A DNA stretch of 64,000 nucleotides from contig NC_073692.1 in NCBI RefSeq assembly GCF_029784155.1, forward strand, positions 16,721,752 through 16,785,751, read 5' to 3'. Shown here piece after piece: positions 1 to 9,533 of this stretch. The notes below the pieces were generated by a model. That model was given only the letters and a program-made list of their open reading frames with translations, did no database searches and was not told the origin of the DNA. Position numbers and translations under genes: made by a program. The stretch is from Uranotaenia lowii. Taxonomy: Eukaryota > Arthropoda > Insecta > Diptera > Culicidae. Position 1 is the first letter of the stretch; the number at the start of each line of letters is the position of its first letter.

Positions 1-678
1 ATACACTCCATTCAAGTGACTGAAAATTGTTCACAATTGTTATATTTAATGGCAATATAAAGGGTTTAAAGAACAGATTAACGCTCACCTTTTAAAACAT
101 CCATTTAGGCCATACCAGTAAGCACCTTCATAAACTACCGGACAGTCTATAGACAGTTTTGTGTTTGAAAACTTATCATAGGTCTGGAAAGGGCCGTTGA
201 GCGAGAAGCTTAGTGAATCTCCAGCAGTTCCGGAGTACGTTCCTACACTTCTCAGCCGATAGCTATCCGATGGACCTGCCACTAGGAAGTCACTGTACTT
301 GGCCACGGCCTTGACGCCATTGAAGTCCTCCAGCACCACATGCAGTTCATTTTTCTGGGAGTATGTTAGCTCGTGAATCCTATCGAGTCCAGACCAAAAC
401 TCCCCATGCCAATCGCCAAACCCATTGACATAGGAGTTCCAATCACGATAGAAATTGGTTGTACCGTTGAAACGATTCTGGATGACAGCCCAACCACCAC
501 CAAGATACTCTTGGTCGCAATAAACCTCAAACGGTTTCCCAAATCCATTTGGCTGAATTGTGTAGACACCGGATTCGTAAGATTTCACGTCCGCGCACGA
601 TCGCACGGAACGGTGTTTCAGATCCTTGGTGGAAACTGATCCACCAAATACCAGAACTATTAAATAGATCACTTTCAT
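1..678 (-). CDS. FReD-A: secreted fibrinogen-related protein, 3' end cut by window edge
   Basis: Two-exon gene on the minus strand. Exon 1 is 678 down to 89 (590 nt), the intron is 88-20 (69 bp, GTGAGC...TTTTCAG), and exon 2 starts at 19 and leaves the window. I chose the ATG at 676-678 because it begins the hydrophobic signal peptide (MKVIYLIVLVFGG) and matches FReD-B and FReD-C; the open frame up to 768 is 5' leader. After the signal comes a fibrinogen C-terminal domain with Cys28 and Cys54 (first disulfide pair), GGW at 61-63, an N-G-T glycosylation sequon at 71-73, and Cys179/Cys194. FReD proteins bind sugars or acetylated ligands on microbes; that role is family knowledge, not shown here. 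Compared with FReD-B it has Ala64, Ile66, Ser96, Asn120 and Gly121. No frameshift or stop is seen in the visible part. Confidence 0.9.
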
Positions 679-723
679 TGTCGGTAGACGAAAAATGAAT
701 TGTTTTCGGTTGCAAGAGAGCAG

Positions 724-732
724 CTTTTTATA
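724..732 (-). promoter_or_regulatory. TATA box of FReD-A
   Basis: TATAAAAAG on the minus strand, 46 bp upstream of the start codon, identical and equivalently placed in FReD-B. The transcription start would be about 30 bp downstream, leaving a very short leader. The conserved stretch continues only to about 752, where a transposable element begins. Confidence 0.75.
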
Positions 733-755
733 CTGTGTAGATTTACAAACACTTA

Positions 756-2203
756 TTAAAAGCATCACATCTATACCTCATTAAATAAAGATAAACACAT
801 GCGAATTTTTTATCACACAGTTTTTATCACCTGTGGTCGGTGCAATTTCGTTATGTATTCTCAACAGCTGAAGCTACATGTTGATTTAAGGTCAGAATTT
901 TTCAGAAAGACACAACTGTCAAACTTAAGGTTGTCCCGAGCAGACTTTTATGTCAAAATTATAGCAAATTTTGCTATCACGCCCTGAGAGTTTAATTTGT
1001 TCTCATTTTGCTTGGTTTGGTTTTGGTGGGTTATGATTAAAATATTTGGTTTGCGTTGAAATTCTCTGAAAAATACTACCACTGCTGAAACATGTCTTAC
1101 ATGAAGGACTTTTCCGTTTTGATGGGTCTATTTTTTTTCCAATACTTGATTGAAACGACAGAACATATATTTTCAAACATTTGCACAACGAAAACAAATT
1201 TACATTTTTGAATAATTGAAAACTAAAAATTATTTCATATTTGAAGTTAGGCCTGATGGTTTCGTTTTAAAACTGTTTTAAGAATATTTTAAAAGATTGG
1301 TTGACAACTCGATTATTTTTCTAAGATGCCAAACGGTTTGGTTACTTTTCTATAATTATTAACTTTACAACGGGAACTAAAATCGTTTAAAATTAAATAG
1401 GTTTTCGCAGTTATATGCTACTTCATACGCTGCATAACTAGAGGCGACTTTTGTGAGGCAAGCGAATATCAAAATGTGAACAATAATGTTTTATATTAAA
1501 TATAAGAGCTACCGTGATGATTGCATAAGCACAGGCGATTTTAATAGCTTTAAAATTTATTTCAGAAGGCATGGAAAAAAGTGACCAATTTTGTATTGCT
1601 ATCACGCCATGATATCCAAATTTAGTGTTAATTTTGGTAGGCTTTAGGTGGAACATAGCCATAATAAAAGCAAAATTTTAATACTCGAATAGCCCTAATT
1701 ATTCCTCTTTTTGCGTTTTTTTTTTAATTTCGAAAGCATGATGACACCAAATTTTGCTAATATTGGGAATATATTGATGCTTCATATAGGCATCATTATG
1801 CTCTCCTAGCACTCGAAAAACGAGGTGTAGTTAGGGTCTCAGTTTTAGCAAAATTCTATCACTTTGCTAACCATGTATGAAAATTTATGCTCTCATTTTT
1901 GCTGTGTACTACCTTATGTCAAGCAAAATGAGAGCAAATTAAACTCTCAGTGCGTGATACCAAAATTTGCTAAAATTTTGACATAAAAGTCTGCTCGGGA
2001 CAACCTTAAGTTTGACAGTTGTGTTTTTCTAAGCTGTTTTTCTGAAAAATTCAGACCTTAAATCAACATGTAGCTTCAGCTGTTGAGAAAACATAACGAA
2101 ATTGCCCCAACCACAGGTGATAAAAACTGTGTGATAAAAAATTCGCATGTGTATACGCATGTGTTTATCTTTATTTAATGAGGTATAGATGTGATGCTTT
2201 TAA
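756..2203. mobile_element. TTAA-flanked inverted-repeat element with inner CCCGAGCAGAC termini
   Basis: The sequence starts TTAAAAGCATCACATC at 756 and ends with its exact reverse complement at 2203, so TTAA lies at both edges as in piggyBac-type insertions. The two arms stay complementary for about 240 bp. Inside them, at 935 and 1999, is a second inverted pair, CCCGAGCAGACTTTTATG, which also bounds the large element at 28014-33386. The middle (about 1000-1960) is AT-rich, with motifs such as TTTTGCTATCACGCC and no credible transposase frame. It is a non-autonomous foldback or one element inserted at the dyad of another. It sits immediately upstream of the FReD-A promoter. Confidence 0.7.
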
Positions 2204-2311
2204 TACACCCATAGAAGAGGTTGCAAAAATCCAATGCCTATTTAGCAAATCTCTGTGCCGATAATGCGCTGAAATGTGCACTGTGCCGAAGATAATATGT
2301 TTGAAAACCCG

Positions 2312-3168
2312 TAGGGGAAAAGTTCGTATAACGCCCCATGTGGCTAATACGCGCCACCTTTGTTTTGAAGAATCTGAAACATTTGAAGCCTGCAAAATAT
2401 TACCAATTTGTTTTAAATGCTGTGATTGGTCGTGGCAAGTATGATTTTTTCCTTAAAATGCCCCTGTGTCGTGAAAATTTCACAATTTAGGTTTTTCATC
2501 ATTTTGATCTAAATTTTAAAACACTTTCAATAAGGTGTCACCAAGCAGAGAAAAACGAATAAGACAATATTTTCTGACACATCGGTAGAGGAGAATCTAA
2601 ACTATGATTTTATGCTAAAAAATCATACTGAACTCGCAAAGGTATGCTTTTTATGGGTATGTTCTATCATGGCCCATGCGCTCGTTATAACGCGCCAATC
2701 GTAGTAGGCTGAAAATAGTATTAATTTTTCAAAAAGGCCAATTTTCATTGAAAATGAACAAAAAGTCTAAAACCATATTTTGAGTGTTAATTCAGCCCAA
2801 AAAATCTACTTTTCATTTTTTTCAAAATTTTGAATAGTCCACTTTGATTTTCTTTTCAGTCAAAGTGTCTGTTAGTATTGGTGTGTTTTTGGTCTTCGGC
2901 TGCTTTCGGGTGTGTTCGGCTGTTAGGCGCATATTGAATACACAGCGGCGCGTATTTGCAACACAGTTTTGTTCTGTGGCTTTGAATATGGTTTTTAAAA
3001 ATCAAGTTTTTGAAGCAACTATAGCAATTTGAGTAATAAAATATCATAGGCATTTGTAGAAAACACTTTTCTTCAACGATTGCACCCATTTTCAACACAA
3101 TTTGTACGTGGAATACATAGAAAATCAGCGATTCGCTTAGGTGGCGCATAATAGGGCATGTTCCCCTA
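2312..3168. mobile_element. TAGGGGA-type MITE, about 0.86 kb
   Basis: The left end TAGGGGAAAAGTTCG and right end CATGTTCCCCTA are inverted copies, followed inward on both sides by a GCGCCACC block and a GGGGC/GGGCAT block. TA at each edge fits a TA target duplication. No transposase frame is seen. The same terminal style occurs at 60215-60535 and within the units of the 18.7-22.2 kb element. Confidence 0.6.
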
Positions 3169-3304
3169 ACTGGCATAAGGACTCGGCTCCCAACCAATAA
3201 GATGCATGACCACTACATTGAAGCGAAACAAGAAAAACATTTTATGGGATTTCCTTCCTATTGGATAATTCATCCCAGAAACAAGAAAATAAAAATATAA
3301 AATA

Positions 3305-3395
3305 CAGCGCCCGTAGGGAGAGTCGAACTCAAATCACCAACTAGATCGTCTTGCCAGTCCGTCATCCTAACCAGTGTACTATTTGAGCTCCATAC
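3305..3395 (-). repeat. Possible tRNA-derived SINE relic
   Basis: On the minus strand there is a box-A-like TAGTACACTGGTTAGGATGA (3381-3362) and a box-B-like GAGTTCGACTCTCCC (3330-3316), spaced as in a tRNA. I could not build a convincing anticodon stem, so this is a decayed tRNA-related SINE or chance similarity, not a functional tRNA. Confidence 0.35.
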
Positions 3396-3599
3396 AGGAC
3401 GAGGGATATTTGTCATAGGCTTTCTGCCGCCGAACAATCACAAAAAAAACGCACGACGGTGGCTTCCCGGCGTTTGGCCGCCTTTCAAGGTAGTCCTTTG
3501 TCTTGCGATGGTAACGGGAAAGGGAACGGGAGTGAAGGCAAAGGGAAACCCATTGAATGAGAACTGTGCTTTGCTTACTGCCTGCTATTACATACACAC

Positions 3600-3845
3600 G
3601 CTACATATACACAGCTGCTAAAGCCGGGCAGCTTGGCCGGTGAATTGAAGGAATGTTATTGTTGTTGCTTTTGCTACATACAAACGCACAGCTTAGCCGT
3701 GGTTGTTTGCCGGTTGATTGAATTGAAGCAATGTTTTTTTTGTTGCTTTTACTGCATACACACGCACAGCTTGGCCGTGGTTGTTTGCCGGTGAATTGAA
3801 GGGATTGAATTAGAAGGATGTTTTCGTTGTTGCTTTTGCTACATT
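3600..3845. repeat. Tandem repeat, units of about 81-90 bp, three copies
   Basis: Three imperfect units share TTGTTGCTTTTGCTACATA (near 3660, 3740 and 3830), a CACACGCACAGCTTGGCCG block and a TTTGCCGGTGAATTGAAG block. The minus-strand open frame across it (Cys/Ser/Lys-rich periodic peptide) comes from the repeat, not from a gene. It leads directly into the repeat at 3850-4107. Confidence 0.6.
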
Positions 3846-3849
3846 CACA

Positions 3850-4107
3850 CGCACAGTGCTCGGTTCGCTGGCTGCCTGGTGTTGGCCGGTATTTGTTTCC
3901 ATCCTTCTTCGTCTTATGATGCGATAGGGAGGGACGTGAAATCGTTTTTATTTTGTTTCTTTCAGACATACGCAATTCGGTTGACTTGGGAGGTTAATGC
4001 CGGTGGGAGCAAATCGAATCAGCACCGGTCGCGTTATTTTCTTGTACCAATGATGCTATGTAATTGACTACACGCCATTGGCACAGAGGCTGAATTTTGG
4101 GTGTAGT
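3850..4107. mobile_element. Repeat shared with 26237-26492, ending just upstream of FReD-B
   Basis: About 255 bp from CGCACAGTGCTCGGTTCG to GGCTGAATTTTGGGTGTA recurs at 26237-26492 in the same orientation with few differences. It contains CACCGGTCGCGTTAT and CACGCCATTGGCACAGAGG. Its right edge lies about 20 bp from the FReD-B TATA box, exactly where similarity between the FReD-A and FReD-B flanks ends. Confidence 0.65.
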
Positions 4108-4127
4108 GTGTTTGTAAATCTACACAG

Positions 4128-4136
4128 TATAAAAAG
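4128..4136 (+). promoter_or_regulatory. TATA box of FReD-B
   Basis: TATAAAAAG, 46 bp upstream of the ATG at 4182, same placement as in FReD-A. Only about 20 bp of ancestral promoter remains upstream before mobile-element sequence begins. Confidence 0.75.
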
Positions 4137-4181
4137 CTGTTCTGTTGCAACCGAAAACAATTCATTTTTCGTCTACCGACA

Positions 4182-4964
4182 ATGAAAGTGATCTATTTAA
4201 TAGTTCTGGTATTTGGTGGATCAGTTTCCACCAAGGATCTGAAACACCGTTCCGTGCGATCATGCGCGGACGTGAAATCTTACGAATCCGGTGTCTACAC
4301 AATTCAGCCAAATGGATTTGGGAAACCGTTTGAGGTTTATTGCGACCAAGAGTATCTTGGTGGTGGTTGGACTGTCTTCCAGAATCGTTTCAACGGTACA
4401 ACCAATTTCTATCGTGATTGGAACTCCTATGTCAATGGGTTTGGCGATTGGCATGGGGAGTTTTGGCTTGGACTCGATAGGATTCACGAGCTAACATATT
4501 CCCAGAAAAATGAACTTCATGTGGTGCTGGAGGACTTCAGTGACGTCAAGGCCGTGGCCAAATACAGTGACTTCCTAGTGGCAGGTCCATCGGATAGCTA
4601 TCGGCTGAGAAGTGTAGGAACGTACTCCGGAACTGCTGGAGATTCACTAAGCTTCTCGCTCAACGGCCCTTTCCAGACCTATGATAAGTTTTCAAACACA
4701 AAACTGTCTATAGACTGTCCGGTAGTTTATGAAGGTGCTTACTGGTATGGCCTAAATGGATGTTTTAAAAGGTGAGCGTTAATCTGTTCTTTAAACCCTT
4801 TATATTGCCATTAAATATAACAATTGTGAACAATTTTCAGTCACTTGAATGGAGTGTATCTGAAGGGTGCTCAAGACTTCCACTGGAAGATGATGTGCTG
4901 GGAAGGATTTAAAGGATCTAAATACTCGCTGAAGGCTTCACGAATGATGATTCGTCCGATTTAA
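4182..4964 (+). CDS. FReD-B: secreted fibrinogen-related protein, complete (237 aa)
   Basis: CDS join(4182..4771, 4841..4964). The 69-bp intron runs GTGAGC to TTTTCAG, and the codon for Ser197 is split across it. Signal peptide about residues 1-17, then a fibrinogen C-terminal domain to the C-terminus (SRMMIRPI, stop TAA 4962-4964). Cysteines are 28, 54, 179, 194 and 216; the first two pairs have canonical FReD spacing and Cys216 is extra. Sequon N-G-T at 71-73. The usual Asp-rich calcium loop is replaced by FQTYDKFSNT (164-173), so calcium binding is doubtful. There is no coiled coil or collagen stem, so oligomerisation would need partners. The role (pattern-recognition lectin, haemolymph or saliva) is inferred from the family. 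It is the inverted duplicate of FReD-A and differs mostly by amino-acid replacements (Thr64, Phe66, Leu96, Ser120, Asp121). Confidence 0.93.
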
Positions 4965-5500
4965 ATAGGTCGCCCCTGCAAACCATACCTACTATCAAGC
5001 GCAAAACCCCTAAATATATACAATGATATTCAATGTTTACGTGTTCAATGATTAGAACATTGTCTGTTCAATATATTTGAATCATTGTGTTCAATAATTG
5101 GGACAAATGCAATTTGGAGTAAAAAGCCTTAAATGCCGATTTTAAAACATATTTTCGCGAAAAAATATATCTATTCGAAGCTGAGAAACAAACTTAAGCT
5201 GTGCTATTAAAATTTCATCCGAAAAAACCTTTCGTTATTATTTATTGGCCACAAATACGTTGAACTTCAAAGATGCTGTTCAATATATAGTGTTCTTACC
5301 TACTATAGTCTATAAATCACTGAATGCATAATTTAGCGATAATACCAACTCAGTGTGACAGAAAAGCTAGATATTTAATTACCCAAATATTGAATAATCA
5401 ACTTTAGTATTTACACATAACACCCATTGGATTCTCAGCATAAATTTGAGCGGCTATTGACAGTGTTGTGCGATTTGATTTTGTCACATTGACTCGCAAT
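4965..5500. other. 3' flank of FReD-B, no gene seen
   Basis: AT-rich. 5030-5100 has several imperfect TTCAAT/ATTGAA stretches. I see no clear AATAAA after the FReD-B stop (only AATATA-like strings), unlike FReD-C. No other feature recognised. Confidence 0.5.
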
Positions 5501-6178
5501 CTGCCGGCCAAAAGTTTGGGATCACATGCTAAAAAACATGCAAATTTTGATCGTTCATATCTCAGCCGTCTTAGGACATATTGCAAATATTATGATCTCA
5601 TTTGAAAGATGACTACTATAATTTTTTAATGAATTTATTAAAAAAAAAAAACAATTCCTAAGCTTTCAAATGCACCCTCAGATCTGCAATACGATGTTAG
5701 AAGAGAAAGATATGAATGAGATAAATTTGCATGTTTTTAAAAGAATGATCCCAAACTTTTGGCCGATACACCATACTAGGGGTGATCTCAAACTTTTGGA
5801 CGATAACTTAAGTGTCTATTTTATTAATTAATAGTACATTGTAAAATTTTTGCACAAAATTTTTTGATTGTGTTTTGAGAAGTATAGAATAAGGATTCTA
5901 ATGCAACTTCAATTTTTAAATTTGGTTCACCCTATCGCGAGATGATTGGCTTTGAATATTGAGTGCGATTTTTGGAAATGTTCTAACTTTAGGTTAAGTT
6001 TTAGGTGCAAAATTAAAACATTATTTGTGGACAAAATACCTCCAAAATAGCTATTGCTTATTATCTTTCAAATGAGATCAGAAGATTTGCAATACGTCCT
6101 AAGACGGATCAACGATCAGATATGAACGATCAAAATTTGCATGTTTTTAGCGGGTGATCCCAAACTTTTGGCCGGCAG
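5501..6178. mobile_element. Tc1-like palindromic element, internally deleted
   Basis: Begins CTGCCGGCCAAAAGTTTGGG and ends with its reverse complement (CCCAAACTTTTGGCCGGCAG at 6159-6178). The right arm matches the right arm of the 1.18-kb element at 57285-58466 along its length, while the left arm has lost about half. Internal ends with CCCAAACTTTTGG also occur near 5750 and 5795. No transposase frame; the ends look like Tc1/mariner termini mobilised in trans. Confidence 0.75.
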
Positions 6179-6189
6179 TATATGTATAT

Positions 6190-6890
6190 CGATACTTGCA
6201 GTTTCTTGCCTGTTGCAGTATATAAATGGTAGATCATTAGATTTGATCTGATCGTTTCTTGATGAACCCGTGCTGGACCTAGGTGAGTTGCGGAGCAGTT
6301 GCTGAGTATATTCTTTCATATATGAGAACTTCCAGCACATTGGAAAAACAGCACAAAAAAAATTGAAATTGGCCTGTAATTCTCCACACGATGAGCATTT
6401 CCTGACGTATGGATCGGTTAGATAGATGCAACTTTCCAAACAGTGGGAAAAGACCTTCCGAGATCGATCGATTAAAAATCATGATGCGCAGTGTAGCAAG
6501 CGAAACAGCTATTTTTGAATCTAGCGAACGTTGGAATCCCATCAGGCCCAGGGCCTTCCGAGGGATCCAAAGAATTCAGCCCTTTTAGAACTTCTTGGTT
6601 AGTGAAAACGGGTTGTGGAAAACTGATGTTTTAGTTAAGCAGTGTTCCAAAGGAGACATTAGCACAAACAGGGGTGAACGAGCTATGCACGCTGCTAAAA
6701 AAACAGCAAACAACTTAGCTGACCATTCGATACTTTCCGACGTGCGTCCTCTAAGCGTCACAGACGATGAGATGCAGTTAGTAAAGCGCCAGCTGTTGAT
6801 GTGTTTCCAGAATGTCGAAAGATCGTGTTTCACGTTGCGTTCGATGACTAACATTTCTCCTGTTGATCAGGGGGCATCGGACTAGTTTAC
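6190..6890 (-). pseudogene. Jockey-clade LINE ORF2 relic (linker plus start of reverse transcriptase)
   Basis: Read on the minus strand from 6890, the first part is a pre-RT linker with STFWKHINSWRFTNCISSS. The frame then shifts several times through LGPDGIPTF, IFNRSISEGLFP, VENYRPISI and YERIYSATAPQL-type segments, which are reverse-transcriptase blocks in family order. Frameshifts occur around 6540-6590 and 6300-6440, and stops interrupt every frame, so it is dead. The catalytic YADD region lies beyond its truncated 3' end. The linker differs from that of the plus-strand I-clade element at 7.9-10.7 kb, so it is a separate insertion. Confidence 0.75.
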
Positions 6891-7921
6891 TATGAAAGAA
6901 AACACAAACGGTATATCGCCGCACCAAGTTACGTAGGATGAATGATTGAAGCTTATTTTTCGTAAAAGACTTATATACTATGTTAACATTACCTGCAGTC
7001 AGGCGTAGTGCAGTATCTGTTTGTATTATAAAACAATCATAGACAACGTAGTCTTATACTCAATCTCTAGTCTTGAGAGCGTTGATTTGATTTGATTCGT
7101 GCGCTCTCAAAAGTAGTGTTTACGTGCTTTACGAACTAAGTTACGGCTCTTTTGTAGCGCAGAATTCCATCAAGGGAGCTTGTAAGGCTGGTGGCAGTGG
7201 TCGGAAAATCGCTCAAGAAAAGCAATCAGGAATGGTTTCTAGCTAGAATGATGCTACCTCCGAGTGCTGTGATACGCACGTGGTAAAAGTACCCATTGAA
7301 TATATGTCGAAAATCAACACTAACTTGATACAAGAAGATATACCATGCCCCACCGGAGGCTACCGTTGCTATTCGTCACGTGGCCAATCTACGGTGATCG
7401 ACATACTTGGTGATACATTTTGAACGTCGCTCCCTCAATCATTCCCGAACGTCTATCCTCGCATCATTGTTGATAATGCTCGTTATTGATAGACGATCAT
7501 TAATGTTTCAAAAGGAAAAATCTGAATAAATACCAGGACCACATGTTCAAAAAAGCTGTAGCACATGCTGGACAGTTCATTGCGGTTACCTAGTCATGAT
7601 TTTGTCCTTCTAGGCAAAACGAAAAATAAAAAATCATCTGATAGCCTACATAGATCGCTCAGAACTGATACATATCAGTTATGATCCTAAAGGTTGAAAG
7701 TCGTTAGGGGAAGGAAATCAGCATCGAGACGTTCGTTGCTGATAGTCTGCGTCCTTTTTTACCTCATCATGTATCGCAAAAGTGTTTCAAATACAGAAGC
7801 GTCGTTGTCATGCATGATTGTTTGTATGATTTGGTTGAAGAAGGAAAATTTGACTGCTTTGATTTTTTGGCTCTGAATGTAATCAAGCATGGCTCAGTGA
7901 AAATGATTGATTTTCGGAAGC
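6891..7921. other. Between two LINE relics, no gene recognised
   Basis: No frame over about 60 residues that I trust. The part around 7150-7460 is less AT-rich and may be decayed coding or 5' LINE sequence, but I could not match it to a family. Confidence 0.4.
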
Positions 7922-9533
7922 ATGGCTGGTGGTAGTGCAAACGCCATTGCTTGTGACGAGAGGTTTACGATCGAGTACCGCGTTTACGTTCCCGCTCGTG
8001 ACGTGGAAATCGTCGGAGTGGTAACCGAAGAGGGTTTGACCGTCGATGACCTAATGGAATCAGGGGTTGGCCGCTTCTAGGATCCTGCTCTTCCAACGGT
8101 CAAGGTGTTGGATGCACGTCAACTAAAATCAGCATCTGGCGAGGGGGAAAAACTGAAGTTTTCCCTGTCGAACTCTTTTCGGGTTACCTTTTCCGGCACT
8201 GCACTTCCTGATTACGTTGCGATCGGGAAGGTTCGTCTAACTGTGAGACTTTATGTGCCTTCGGTCATGTTCTGCCAGAAGTGCAGGCAGTTGGATCATA
8301 CGGCCGCCTACTGCTGCTGTGGTGGATCCGCAACATTGTTGTATCAATGTTACAGTTCGTTTATGCACGCAAAGCATAAACAAACTGTATATCGACCAAA
8401 GTCCAATGTGAGGGCTCAGCGCAAGATGCTGACTCCTCACTTTCGGACTGTACCATGTTCGGTCGGTCACCGCTCTAGTGTAAAGAGGAATTAATAATAA
8501 AAGTTAGTCTTAAGAGAACCTCCGACCCGACACATCATTTATATCACAGCCAACCTAACGCAGTGTTCAGGGTAACAGTACCCATCCTCATCATAAAAGG
8601 ATCCAGGCAAATCACTGCATTCAGGCACGCTGATCTAAGTGCGGGGAGAAGCATGAGGAAGCTTCGTGTACAATACAAGCAGCAAGCAGGTGCTTGTATT
8701 GCACTGGTGAAGCCTCTCATGCTCTCTCGGCGTGTCCGAAGTACATATCGCGCCGGGAAAAAATCAAGACTTCTTTGAAAAATCGTGAAAAAATGTCCTA
8801 TAGAGACATGGTTCTGAAGTCTTTGCCAATCGTCTCAGAGAACCAGTTTGACCTTCTGAGTGACTTTGAATCCGAAGGGGAGGATCCATGTGAAGGAACA
8901 TCAACTGGGCCATTTTCAAAAAATAATGTTTCACAGGCTCCAAAAAGGAAACGTATCTCTTAAACACAAACCAGAGTAGCTGCCAGCAAACTTAACACGT
9001 TCGTCGCCCAAAAAAAATCTCAGAGCATGAAAGTAAAGCGAGAGAGCTTCAGATTTACAACGCGTGGCAGAACTGAGCGGCAACCTTGCTTAAGAGAGCC
9101 GTCACCCATATATGGGTGACATGGCGACGAACGTGTTAATACTAAAAGAAATCCTCAGAGTGGAAATAGTAATTCTAGCCCTACTATTCAAAGTCCTCCG
9201 GATTTTAATCCGTCCCCGAAGGACTTCCCTCCACTTTCTGGGAAGTCAAAACCCCAGGCTTTCCTTCAGAATCCAGGCCCATCAGTAGCTAACAGGAATG
9301 CAACAATTCCCAGAGAAACTGCATCTGATCCATCGTCAAATGGTCTTCCCAGCTTTTCGGCTGATGGTAAGATGAAATTCTCGGACATTGTTACGTTCAT
9401 CCTGGACTTTTTCAGTGTACCAGCAGGATGGAGGACTATGGTTAATAGGTTTGTACCCCTTTTGAGAGAATTCTTGAAAAAGAAAGCTCTCACTATGACC
9501 CCCATCGCAGAAGCAATTTCTTTCGATGGATAA
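7922..9533 (+). pseudogene. I-clade LINE ORF1 (gag-like, zinc-knuckle protein), broken
   Basis: From ATG 7922 the frame encodes a gag-like nucleic-acid-binding protein of the I/Jockey group: VYVPARDVEIVGVV, then ALPDYVAIGKVRLTVRLYVP, then a CCHC knuckle (CQKCRQLDHTAAYC, about 8273-8314). There is an in-frame TAG at 8078-8080. About 8350-8660 does not read as gag and may be an insertion. The protein resumes in another frame near 8690 with CTGEASHALSACPKY and the typical SYRDMVLKS tail. A TTAA MITE at 8992-9139 interrupts it (net 144 bp), with a TAA just before it at 8961. The frame then runs on to the stop at 9531-9533, overlapping the ORF2 start by 8 nt. In a live element this protein coats the RNA. 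Confidence 0.8.
8992..9139. mobile_element. 148-bp TTAA MITE inserted in LINE ORF1
   Basis: TTAA at 8992-8995 and 9136-9139 flanks an inverted repeat CACGTTCGTCGCC / GGCGACGAACGTG. TTAA duplication is the hallmark of piggyBac-type transposition. Taking out the element with one TTAA removes 144 bp and leaves the LINE frame aligned on both sides, which supports these exact edges. A related copy is at 38070-38230. Confidence 0.85.

Noticed and set aside
366..715. Open frames antisense to FReD-A, and matching ones at 4145-4494 and 15494-15757
   Set aside because: They overlap the fibrinogen exons in other frames and repeat in each paralog only because the sequence is duplicated.
3601..3975. 124-residue Cys/Ser-rich minus-strand frame
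   Set aside because: Created by three tandem DNA repeat units; no signal peptide or disulfide pattern of a real family.
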